Part shown: positions 1 through 10,000 of the stretch, one piece after another | Position numbering within the stretch: the stretch's first letter is position 1 | How the letters are laid out: every line of letters starts with the position of its first letter | Assembly (NCBI GenBank): GCA_026770585.1 | Contig: MU646788.1 | Coordinates: 85,007 to 101,408 of the forward strand | Length of the DNA: 16,402 nt | Direction of reading: 5' to 3' | Source: Baffinella frigidus | Taxonomy: Eukaryota > Cryptophyceae > Cryptomonadales > Baffinellaceae | Program-made: the position numbers and the translations under genes | The notes under the pieces: generated by a model | What the model saw: only the letters and a program-made list of their open reading frames with translations | Told to the model about the DNA's origin: nothing | Database searches by the model: none

Positions 1-19
1 CCCCCTTCTCTTGGCGCAG

Positions 20-2532
20 GTGCAGGGTGGAGGCGCACGCGAGCGTGAGCAACTGCACGATGGGGGATGACGTTGTCCTCTGGCCCGGCGTCCGCATCGG
101 CCAGGTGCCCTCCCTCTCCTCTGCACCCCCCTTAAATCCTAAACCCTGAACCCTAAACCCTGAACACCAAACCCTAAACCCCAAACCCTAAACCCTGAGC
201 CCCAAACCCCAAACCCTAAAAACTAAGCCCTAGACCCTACACCTTATAACGACATGAGAAAGTTGAGTGGCAGCATGGCACCGCAACCATGGCAGGCAGC
301 AGTCACACGCACATCTTCACGCGTCCCGCGGCAGTAACTCACGTTCCCCGCCAGGGGAACGTACAGATCCGGAATTTTTGGAGCGGGAACAAGCTTGGGC
401 TCAGCATATCGGTGAGCCTGAAGAGACTGCGACAGAACTAGAGCGTCCTGGACTGCCAGAGCATCCTGGACTTGATGCCCCGGGGCAGTCCGGGACTCTA
501 ACACCGCGTTCCTTGCTGCAGGACGGCTTCGGGTTCATCCCCTCCGCCGCGCCGCCGGCTTCCCCGCACACCGCTTCTTCCCCTCCCGGGGACGGCAAGG
601 AAGGCGCGGGGAAGGAGCGCGAGTGGGAGCCGGAGAGGAAGGAGCAGGGCAGGCGCGTTGTTCTGGGGGATGCTGTCGAGCTTGGCGCTAACAGTCCGCT
701 GCCCCTCCCTACTCCACTCGGATCCAGAACATTTCGCCTAAGTCAACTCCCCCTGAAAACCAGCGCCTTAAGTCAAATGCCGGCCATGGTGGCAGGGTCC
801 ATCTAAACGAAATCAGGGGAAAGTTGACTTAGGTGAGCTAGTTGACTTAGCTGAAATCTTGTGGGTCGGAGTGTACTCCCCGAACAACTAAACCTTGAAC
901 CCTGAAACCTGAACCCTGAACTCCAAACTCCAAACCCTCAACCATCAACCATAAACCCCAATTCTAAACCCGAAATCCTTCACACACCAAACCCTTGGAC
1001 GAACCACCCTCGTCCTCACCGGTGGACCGTGGGGGCTGCTTCAAACCCTAAGTCTCGGCCTGCCACGCACGCTCAGCGCTTTTCTGGACGTTTTCTTGGG
1101 TGGCACCCTACACGGTAAACCGTATAAAACATAACTTGCAAATGGTAAACCATAAACCCCGCACCCTAAACCGTAAAATCTACGCGCAGCGACGGTGGAT
1201 CGCGGGAGCTGGCGTGACACCGTCATCGGGCGAGGCACCAAGATCGATAACCAGGTTCCCCTTTACTCGCGTGCTCAAACACTGTATCTCAGTAGCCGTC
1301 CATCTCAACTATTTCTGGAACACACCGCAGGAATGTAAGCCCTCAAGGTACATAATGGCTCCAACTTGGTTCCGAGATAACTTTCATCCAGAGACCCCAT
1401 GAACTTGCACCCGCGGATAGGGATGCACCCCGCTGAGCGGGGGGGCGGTGGGGCGCGGAGGAAGGCACGGCACCGTCCAGCTGCGTACGTAGTCTCGCTC
1501 CGAGTCAGTCGGGTTCAGGATCGGCAGGGAACCAAGGTCTAGCTCTGCCTCACTTAGTCTGGGCTCCTCATTGAATGCATATAGATCAGGACTCCGTACA
1601 CACGCTCCAGTACAAAGAGCATCTAAATGTATTTAACAAAGATACCCGGTTAACTGAGGCAGAGCTAGACGGTGATGGGCAGGAGAAGTGGCGACGAGGT
1701 CGCGGGGGCGCTCAACCAACCTCACCCCCCAAACCCCAAACCCCAAACCCAAAATACTAATCCCTAACCCCCAAACCCCACACCCTTCTAGGTGCAGGTG
1801 GGGCATAACGTGACGATCGGCTCTGGGTGCCTGATCTGCGCGCAGACGGGGATTGCCGGCAGCTGCTCTCTCGGAGACAGGGTTCTCATTGGCGGCCAGG
1901 TGCCCTCCCCCCCCCTCCAACCTGAAAGTATAACTCCTAAACCGTAAAGCCTAAAGTCTAAAGCCTGCAGCCTAAACCGTAAAGCCTAAATCCCAGAGCC
2001 TGAAGCCTACAGCCTACACCCTGAACCCTGAACCCCGAAGCCTAAAGCCTAACGCCTAAAGCCTCACGCCTGAAGCCTACACCCCAAAACCCGCTCCCGC
2101 GAAGCGCACGTGCTGGACAGCGACCTGTCGGAATCGCGCATCACGTGACCAGGACGTGTTGGTCCGTGTTGGCGATGGCAACACCAAAAGAGGACGCGCG
2201 TGGGGACGTGACAGGTCGCGTCCCCTGCGGGATCGGGTTCGAACCGTAACAAACACTGTTTCCTCTCCTTAGGTCGGAATCGCGCAGCATCTCACAATCG
2301 GCAATTCCGCACGGATCGCGGCCAAGTCCGGCGTGGTGCGTCACGTCCCCGAAAACGCGTCGGTTGGCGGATACCCTGCCGTGCCTGCCGCCCGCTGGCA
2401 CCGCCAGACCGTGGTGCGCCCCATCTCATCACTCCCCGCCTCAAAATCCCAGCTCAGGGCTACACGGGCAACTCATATTCGGGGTTTAGTGTTCTTAATC
2501 AGGGTTCAGGGAAGAACCCTTAACCCTTAACC

Positions 2533-2578
<46 letters not shown>

Positions 2579-2791
2579 ACCCTGAACCCTGAACCCTGAA
2601 CCCTGAACCCCGAACCCTCACCCCTCACCCCTCATCCCTCATCCCTCAAGCCTCAAGCCTCAACCCTCAACCCTCAACCCTCGACCCTCAACTCTCAACC
2701 CTGAACCCTGAACCCTGCACCCGCAACCCTGAACCCTCACCCCTCACCCCTCATCCTTCAACCCTCAACCCTCAACCCTCGACCCTCGACC

Positions 2792-2832
<41 letters not shown>

Positions 2833-3145
2833 TTCCAACCCTCAACCCTCAAACCTCACCCCTCACCCCTCACCCCTCAACCCTCACCCCTCACCCCTCA
2901 ACCCTCAACCCTCAACTCTCCACCCTCACCCCACCCCCCTCACCCCTCAACCCGCACCCCTCAAACCCCACCCCTCACATCCCAACCCTCAACCCTCAAC
3001 CCTCAACCTGAAGCAGGTACTCGCGGCGCTGTCCGCGCACCCCCCCCCCACGCCAGCCGACGCGCACGCAGGCCAGGCAGCAAAAGCAGGCCACCCCCCC
3101 GCGCCGCCGCGCGACCGATCGGAGGCTGCCGGCCACGTCGTCTAA
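20..3145 (+). CDS. lpxD: LpxD-type UDP-3-O-acylglucosamine N-acyltransferase, 3' part (six exons)
   Basis: The product would add the N-linked acyl chain to UDP-3-O-acyl-glucosamine in lipid A synthesis. In-window exons are 20-104, 522-693, 1190-1254, 1792-1899, 2273-2413 and 3017-3145 (TAA 3143-3145). The phases join without a break: exon 1 needs two bases from an upstream exon, the exon 2/3 junction rebuilds ACG, and the rest are phase 0. The joined product has about 232 residues. It reads through LpxD landmarks in order: [55 protein letters not shown], then [16 protein letters not shown]. Hexapeptide-repeat (left-handed beta helix) spacing is clear. The GHN histidine of exon 4 corresponds to the family's catalytic His. 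Oddities: exon 2 holds roughly 25-30 extra Pro/Ser/Glu-rich residues between DGFGF and the next beta-helix rung, and the last exon is an Ala/Pro-rich tail. The N-terminal uridine-binding part lies outside the window. Plants and several algae have LpxD of bacterial origin. Targeting cannot be judged here. The last exon is the least certain. Confidence 0.92.
105..521 (+). other. LpxD intron with telomere-like repeats
   Basis: The intron opens with GTGCCCTCCC and continues pyrimidine-rich. From about 130 to 240 it is degenerate CCCTAAA/CCCTGAA heptamers. The remainder has no recognisable gene; open frames here are not supported by any family signature. The acceptor is TTGCTGCAG at 521. Confidence 0.75.
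731..857. repeat. Nested inverted-repeat (MITE-like) element
   Basis: CCTAAGTCAACT at 737-748 is the reverse complement of AGTTGACTTAGG ending at 833, and pairing extends inward over the neighbouring CCCCTGA. A second right arm at 840-857 pairs with a wider left arm starting at 731 (ATTTCGCCTAAGTCAACT against its near-complement). The element lies in the second LpxD intron and has no coding capacity. Confidence 0.7.
885..1185 (+). repeat. Degenerate telomere-like heptamers in LpxD intron
   Basis: Broken runs of CCCTGAA, CCCTAAA and related words occupy about 885-990 and 1030-1180, with an unrelated stretch between. They end at the acceptor TACGCGCAG before the exon at 1190. No gene is visible. 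Confidence 0.7.
1539..1668. mobile_element. MITE-like element, CTAGCTCTG family
   Basis: The 130-bp element has terminal inverted repeats CTAGCTCTGCCTCA (left) and TGAGGCAGAGCTAG (right). It lies in the LpxD intron between 1254 and 1792. Internally it shares CTCCAGTACAAA and CTAAATGT with the element at 9837-9967, so these are two copies of one family. It is too short to encode a transposase and would need one in trans. Confidence 0.8.
1723..1791 (+). repeat. Telomere-like repeat leading into a splice acceptor
   Basis: Short CCCCAAA/CCCTAA words run directly into the CCCTTCTAG acceptor of the exon at 1792, so the repeat serves as the pyrimidine-rich tract of this intron. Confidence 0.6.
1900..2272 (+). 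other. LpxD intron: telomere-like filler and partial exon copy
   Basis: It begins GTGCCCTCCC like the intron at 105. Words of the type CCTAAAGCCTGAAG fill about 1920-2095. GTCGGAATCGCGCA at about 2128-2141 repeats the first bases of the downstream exon at 2273, and 2195-2215 resembles part of that exon in reverse orientation. The rest has no gene. Confidence 0.6.
2500..3010 (+). repeat. Long (AACCCTC)n-type satellite in the last LpxD intron
   Basis: About 500 bp of heptamers occur in blocks: AACCCTT, then AACCCTC, AACCCTG, CACCCCT and back. The block structure suggests slippage or unequal exchange. It ends in CCTGAAGCAG at 3007-3016, the acceptor of the last LpxD exon. Confidence 0.9.
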
Positions 3146-3668
3146 CGAGTGGTCGCATCTCAGGCCAGCACCACCACCACCATTGCCGAGGGGCTGGCTG
3201 GCGTCCAGAGGTCGGAGGCTGCTGCCTACGTCGGGAGCTTGGCGAGTCTTGACGTTGGGGGGGGTGCTGCGTGGTCGCATCATCTCGGGATGGTAGCGAT
3301 CTAGCAGTCAGGAGGGGCGGGGGGAAGGGCGGGGAAGCGTCGCACGCGTGAAAGCTGCGCATCGTGTCGAGATGCGGCAGATTGTCGCCAGTCCCTCGCC
3401 ATTGGTGGTGTGCACACCGTGGCTTGTTTGTGGGTTGCTGGAGGCTGCAGTCTGTGTGGAGTAGCGTGGGATAGACCCGCCCCGGGAGGCCTTGGTGCAC
3501 CCTCACTCCGCGGACGCGTCCTCTCGTCTCTCGGGGTTCCGGAGCCATGCTCGTGCGTGTGGCTGTGCCTCACCGCATGTACGGTCTCAGGATCACACGA
3601 GGGTGCTTCGCAATGAAATTTATTCTCGCGCGCACCGACGCAGAGCACCTGCCCTAGACCTTCCATGT

Positions 3669-3787
3669 ACAGGGGTACCTCGCTCACAAGAAACAGCCGC
3701 CCCCTAGGATCCTACAGTAGGCCTATGCATAGGGTCATATGGTGGTCCTCGGGGGGGTGCGCTTTCTTATGAGCGAGGTACCCCTGT
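3669..3787. mobile_element. Inverted-repeat element with ACAGGGGTACC ends
   Basis: The 25-base arms at 3669-3693 and 3763-3787 are reverse complements with one mismatch; each starts ACAGGGGTACCTCGCTCA. The element is 119 bp with a non-coding centre. It looks like a MITE. Confidence 0.75.
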
Positions 3788-3829
3788 CGACCTTACATGT
3801 CCATCATGTTGTCGATAGACTCCGAGTGG

Positions 3830-3890
3830 CAGCCCCGGCGCACGACAGAGACCTCAGCTGGATCAGAGGTCGATGGAGTTGGTGCTATTG
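3830..3890 (-). pseudogene. Decayed copy of the reductase's terminal exon
   Basis: GAGGTCGATG and a nearby GTTGGTGC repeat the 3' end of the exon at 4053-4151, including the bases for the terminal IDL-stop. The adjoining GAGTGGCAGC also matches the sequence downstream of the true stop at about 4029-4038. The 5' part of the exon is not recognisable, so this is a partial duplicate about 200 bp away. Confidence 0.65.
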
Positions 3891-4052
3891 CCGCTATCCA
3901 CTTGGTGGACTACGCATCTTTCATGACCCCCACATTCTGGGGGACACGAGATCAAATCTGTACCAGAAAAGGCCTTACAGTCAATCGCCTCTGGGCAAGT
4001 TGACTTCTTGAAAGAGACCTATTCCACCGAGTGGCAGCAGACCGCAGGATGA

Positions 4053-7000
4053 TTAGAGGTCGATGTTGTTGGTGCCCTGTTGCGGGGACGCCACGTCAGC
4101 TTTCCACACACGCAAACGCGCCACCTTGCCAACAGGAACTTCGAGGACACACTGCGTGTCAACAAAACACGTGTTTTCGACGCTCCAGGAAGAGAGAGGC
4201 AGCCTCCCTGGGGTTGATGGGAGACGTCTCCCAGCGGGGACCAGGAGGAGCCTTGACGCAGCAGAGAGATGGAGCATCGTTGCCCAAATTCGGAGGTTGT
4301 TATGTTTGCTGAGTGCCACTTGGGACTTTGCTATGTGGTGATTGAGGAGTTGATGCGTGTGGCACTTACCCACATGCTCTGGGTGCCCGCCCACACACGC
4401 GTGCCAGGCCACCACACACGCAGCACCACCACCTTGCAAACAGATATCGACAGGGCTTGGGTTTGAGGGTTGAGGGCTTCTGGTTGAGGGGTTGGGCTCT
4501 CGGTGATTTGATTCGGTGGCACTGACCCACATGCTCTGGGCGCCCGCCGCGGCGTTGGTCGTCACGCGGTACAGGTCCTCCTGCCACCAGTGAAAGCCTC
4601 CCGTCACCACCACCACACCCGTCACGGGAAACCATTCGTGCGTCATCGAGGAAAGCCCTTCGGCTTTTTTCTCTCTCTCTCTCTGCAAGACACCAGGAGG
4701 GAGGTGGGGCGGCGGAGGGGGCAGGAGATGGGAGGGGGGGGGGCAGGGGGAGGGGTAGGGGGAGGGAGAAGGGCAGGGGGCGGGGGGGTGCGGATTGGGG
4801 GGGCAAGGGGGGAGGAGGAGGAACCTGGAGCTTGTCGAGGATCTGGACTTCGCCCGGGAAGGGCATGTCGGCGGTCGCCGAGAAGCGCGTGACCACAAAC
4901 GCCACTTTGCCCCGCTTGTCGTCCACTAGCCGCGCCTGTCCAGACGTGGTTAACGTTGTATCAGCACAGTTATCACAGCCGCCCAACGCCTGTCCACAGG
5001 GGGGGACGCGGGGTTTGATCAATTGTTAACACGACCGCGCGACGTAACACCATCGATGGAGGGTCGCACACGTTACTCGAGGGAGCACAGGTTATTGTGA
5101 GACGCGGGAAGCTCAGGTCCGAAAGAGAGAGAGGGTTAAAAAAGCTCGTGCACTAGCCGCGCCTGTCCCCACCATCGATGGAGGGTCGCACACGTTACTG
5201 GGAGACATGCACAGGTTATGGTGAAACGCGGGAAGCTCAGGTCCAGAGAAGGGGGAGGAACGCTGCTGGCGAACCAATCTGGACTTCCTACATCTCTGTC
5301 TGGAGACCATATCGATCGGGTGGGGGGGGAGGGGGAGGGAAGAGGGGAGAGGGGAGAGGGGAGAGGGGGGGCCACCTGGAGGGAGCCGATGGGGGTGACT
5401 TCGCCCTGGACGGTGACCGAGAGGAAGTTGAGGTTCAGCCCGATCGCCCCATCGTCCGGGTAGTCCACCCTGCCCGGAGAGAGAGACTTTGATGAATACC
5501 CAACGAGAGAGACTTTGATGAATACCCAAGAGAGAGAGTGACTCTGATTAATACCAAAGAGAGTTGGAGGTTCGTTCCCTTGCTCCGATTTTCCGTATGG
5601 AAAGGAGTCAAGCCCGCCCGCCACATCGCGGTATTAGAGTAGTACTAAGTTGATCACTTTTCAAAAGGCTGGGGGGCCTCTCTCGAGGTCTCCATGGCGC
5701 ACACCATGTGAGGGTAATAAAGAAGAAGAAGATACCCAAGAGAGGAGGAGGGTTTGGGTTTCAGGGTTCGACGCGAGACGAAGTTTCATCTAGAGAGAGA
5801 GAGCAGCGGTTTACGGTTTAGGGTTTAGAGAGAGAGCCCCATCACGCCCAGAGAGAGAGACGTTGAATAATACCAAACACGGCAAGAGAGAGATCCCGTG
5901 ATGAATCCAAACACGGCCTACGTGCGGAACCATGCGGATGTCTGCACCACACTAATAGGGTAACGGACCAAAACTGGGGTAGTTAGGCCTACGGTATTAC
6001 CTACGGTAGGCCGTAGGGTTTTACGTAGGAGCCCCCCTAGGCCCCTACGGCTTACCGTAGTCAACACCGTAGGCCTAACTACCCCATTTTTAGTCCGTTA
6101 GGCTATGAACACCCAGAACGCACTCCGTTGTCAGACCCACCTGGCCTCAGGATGGTCCACCCTGCCGGGGGTTCATTGCCAATGGACGCACTTCAGAGGT
6201 GCATGGTCGGGCGCCACTGCAGCGATGCATTTCGTTGGCAGACGAAGATTGATTGATGTGTTCTATGAGATAAGGACGGGGTGAAACCGGAAGGGGATTG
6301 GGAGAGGCGGGAACAGCCCCCCGGACGTCACGATTCCCGCTCCTGCTTTCGGGTTTCGGGTTCAGGGTTGAGGGTTTAGGAATTAGGTTTTGGGGTTTAG
6401 GGTTTGGGGTGTGGGGTTTGGGGTTTAGGGTTTGGGGTTTAGGGTTCAGCGTTTGGGGTTTGGGGTTTAGGGTTTAGGGTTTGGGGTTTAGGGTTTGGGG
6501 TTTAAGGTTTAGGGTTTGGGGTTTAGGGTTGAGAGTTTAGGGTTTAGAGTTTAGAGTTTGGGGTTCAGAGTTTGGGGTTTCGGGTGTCGAATTTCGGGTT
6601 TCGGGTGTAGGGTCTGGGGTTCAGGGTGTAGGGTTCAGGGTGTAGGGTTCATGGTTTCGGGCGAAGGGTGAGCGGGGTTTGCACCCCAGTTGGACAGCCA
6701 GCGCGCAAACTTCTCCTGGTTGAGAGAGTTGAACTCCAACCGCAGCGCCTGCCCTCCGAGAAATCAGCATCCTGCTGCAGGTACCTACACGGCAGGGCTA
6801 ACCGACATTCGCCGCCCCGGGGCCTTCTGTTATGTGTGCTGCGAATAGTTGAATTCTGGAGAATAGTTGAATTCTGGAGATATTGCGTGGAAATGTTGAC
6901 TTGCGATGGACGTGCTCTAGGTGCACGGCAACCAGCGTGCAAATTTGTCATGGTTGAGAGAGTTGGACTCCAGTCGCAGCGCCTGGTTGGTGTTCGTTTC

Positions 7001-10000
7001 GGGTTTGGGGTTTGGGGTTTTGGTGTTAGTGCTTCGGATCATGCAGAAATGAGGATGGTGCCGGGTGTGTTTATGTTCCTCGAGAGACGGGGTGTGGCCT
7101 CTTGCGGTTTAGGGGTTTGGGTGTAGGGTTTAGTACTCCACGTGGTGCGGGCATCCGCATGGTTCCGACCGTAGGCCGTGTTTGGATGCAGCACGGCATC
7201 TCTCTCTCTCGCCGTGTTGGGTATTCATCAACGTCTATCTCTTTCTAGGCGCGATGGGATCAATCAAGGTGTCTCTCTCTGATAAGGTACCCCAGGGTTC
7301 GTAGGGCGAAGAAGGTACCTCGGGGGGCCGGGAGAGGGCCTCGAACTTGGAATCCCAGTCATCCTGGGTCAGCACGTTCCCTTCCTTGTTCACCAGCGAG
7401 AAGTCCATGTCCACGTCGCCCTGCCCGGAAATGGTTCAGAGCTTGGGGTTGGTACACACTCCGCCAGATTTGCGCGCCCGGACGAGAGCGTCAAGCGCCC
7501 GTCTGCTGCCCACACCAGACTGACGCTGCTGTCCGCGAAACGACGCGTGTGAGTGTGCGCAGCGGACGTGCTGCTCGGACGTGATGCAGCGCCCGGATGC
7601 CCCAAGACAGTCAGCTTGTCATCCACCCTATCAGTAGAAGGCTTTGGCACATCTGAGCCACATCCATGTGGCTCTGGTTTTGAGGTTTCGGTTTTTGGGT
7701 GAGCCACATCCATGTGGATCTGGTTTTGAGGTTTCGGTTTTTGGGTTTCGGGACCTGGACGGGGGTCTGGGCGAGGGCGAGGGCGGTCTGCCCCCGCGAG
7801 GCTTCTCCATTGACCCCCGACGGCCACCCACCACAACCTCAAAACTCTTCTGCCAAATACCCCATCAACGCCTCTTGTGATGTGAATGCCCAAAGGGCCT
7901 GATCGTGGACGGGATCTGACTGAGGGTCTGGGCGAGAGTTTCAGGTTTCGGACCTGGATGAGGGTCTGGGCGAGGGCGAGGGCGGTCTGGCGGCGCGAGG
8001 CATCTCCCTTGAACCCAGACGGGTCCCCGTTCCGAAGCTCCACGCTCTGCTCCCCCCCAAGAAGAGTTTAGGGTTCAAGGTTCAGACCCCCCACCTGTGT
8101 TACTCTTCGGGGTTTCCCCGCCGACCCCCCAACAGGTGGTCTGAACCTTGAAGCCTAAACTCTTGGGGTCTGAACCTTGAACCCTAAACTCTTTTGGGGG
8201 GGAGCAGAGCGTGGCGGCGCGAGGCATCTCCCTTGAACCCTGACGGATCCCCGTTCCGCAGCTCTACGCTCTGATTTCGAGTTTAGGGTTTAGGGTTTGG
8301 GGTTAAGGGTTTAGGGGCTCGCCGTGGCGCAGCTCCACGCTCTGCTCTCGAGACATTCACGTGAGTGCTAATGACCCCCCCCCCCCCCCCCCCCCCCTCC
8401 CCCCCCCCCCCGCCACACCGTGACATCCACGTCAGCTCTCAACCATCCACGAACCAAGATTTCGACAGCGAACCAACAACTCAGGACTCGGGAGGGGAGT
8501 CGAGAGGAGGGGCCGGGGGGGGCGGCGGCGGCGGCGGCGGGCAGGTGGGGCAGGGGGGGGTGGGGGAGCAACCTTGGCCTCCTTCTCGTCGAGCTTGAGA
8601 AGGTTGGCGAAGTCGGGGTTGGTGTACGGGCCCCCGATCAGGCGTCCCGGACGCACGATCGCGTACTTGTACCCTACCAGACGCCCCCGTTCAGTCGCGT
8701 CTCACACACAAACCGCCGAATTGACGCATCTCACACACAAATGACGCGTCTCACACACAAACCGCCGAAATGCTGTCGACGTCCGGGACCACGAGGAGAG
8801 AAGCTCCCTATTTCATAACCACGTTAACAATTTGTGCACCGCCACACGCACACGCACACCCACACTCTTGGTGCGTGTTGGCCGCGGGGTGCTCTGCCAG
8901 AGAGGGTACGTGTATCCTGCCACCCGGGGAGATACGTGAGGAGGTTGGAAGTCGGGGTTGGTGTACGGGCCCCCGGTGAGCCACCCCGGATGCACGATCG
9001 ACTACTTATACCCTGCATACCTGTAGGGTTTATGGTTTATGGTTTATGGTTTATGGTTTAGCGTTCGGGTTTCTGGTGTCGGGTTTCGGGTTTCGGGTCT
9101 AGGGTTTCGGTTTTCAGATTTCGGACCTAGGGTCAAGGGTGTAGGGTGTAGGGTGTAGGGTGTAGGGTCTAGGATCTAGGGACTAGGGTCTAGGGTCTAG
9201 GGTCTAGGGTCTAGGGTCTAGGGTCTAGGGTCTAGGGTCTAGGGTTCAGGGTCTCTTGTTCAGGGGACATGAATTTCGAGGGGGGGGTGGGGGTACCGGA
9301 GCGAGCGGCGCCCTGGATGAGAGCAAGCTCGCCCGCAGCCTTCGCGTCCAGGACCCCGAACGTGTTGAGGATCGAGAACGGGAACTGCGTCCTGGCGTTG
9401 GGGGTGCGAGGGGGCTCAGGCGTCAAAGTTAAAACATCTTTCGGGATTTTAAAAGGCCACTAGCTGTGATTTTTTGCACCAGAATGGCTCCAGTGGCTCC
9501 AGAAGGTCCCACAGGTGAGCCGCGCACGGCCCTCACCGCTCGATCTGTTTTGCAATCTAATTTCGGACCAATACAGAATCTATCCCGCTATCTTAGGCTC
9601 CCCACGCGGAAGGTGAGGGTGTGAATGCTATTTTAGGCATCAAATGATGCTATCTTACGTCTTTTCATCAGGACAGATCCTGGTATGGTCCGAGGTGAAA
9701 TCAGCGCATCTGATTCTTCCCGAGGCGTGCCGCCCAGCAAAAAAACTTGAATAGATGGCGTCACACCAATTCGCTCAGCTGATTCTTGCCGCGGCGGGCC
9801 GCTGCGATTAAATAGCTCCAATGGCGGGGGGGGGGCCTAGCTCTGTCCCACTAAATCTGGTCGCATCATTATTAGTTTTAAAGAAGGATCTCCAGTACAA
9901 ATTAACTGTCCATCTACCTCTAAATGTTTTTAATGACGAGACGAAAATTGACTTGGAACAGAGCTAGCGAGCAGACCTGCGCTGGACCCCGATGGAAGAG

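Larger units (their letters stand above)
3146..4052. other. Convergent intergenic region, no clear gene
   Basis: This lies between the 3' ends of the LpxD gene (plus) and the reductase gene (minus). It contains an open frame continuing after the LpxD stop to 3304, the inverted-repeat element at 3669-3787 and a decayed copy of the reductase's last exon at about 3830-3890. Open frames beginning MSEVPL on both strands are only the two arms of the inverted repeat. I see no supported gene. Confidence 0.6.
5838..7262. repeat. Large inverted repeat pair flanking reductase exon 10
   Basis: About 115 bp at 5838-5950 and the reverse complement of 7142-7262 are clearly homologous. They share CCAAACACGGCCTACG, GGAACCATGCGGATG and GCACCAC plus GA-rich parts. 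The enclosed 1.2 kb holds an inverted-repeat element, a telomere-like array and both copies of exon 10. It may be a fold-back structure or two insertions of one dispersed repeat. Confidence 0.7.

Noticed and set aside
267-806. A 179-codon plus-strand frame as an independent gene
   Set aside because: Only the part from 522 to 693 (DGFGFIP to ELGAN) has homology, as an internal LpxD exon; the rest is intron.
2500-3010. A chromosome end or internal telomere
   Set aside because: The heptamers are mixed variants, occur in many separate arrays on both strands, and are flanked and interrupted by coding exons.
2996-3548. Minus-strand frames opposite the end of LpxD
   Set aside because: They are shadows of the C-rich and coding plus strand, with no family motif.
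3301-3787. Open frames starting MSEVPL on both strands as small genes
   Set aside because: They are translations of the two arms of the inverted-repeat element at 3669-3787 with unrelated sequence attached.
4053-5022. Long continuous minus-strand frames as single-exon genes
   Set aside because: The protein-like parts are short, bounded by splice sites and separated by Pro-rich low-complexity translation of C-rich introns.
5476-5563. CRISPR-like direct repeats
   Set aside because: Units are contiguous, GA-rich and degenerate without unique spacers, in a eukaryotic intron.
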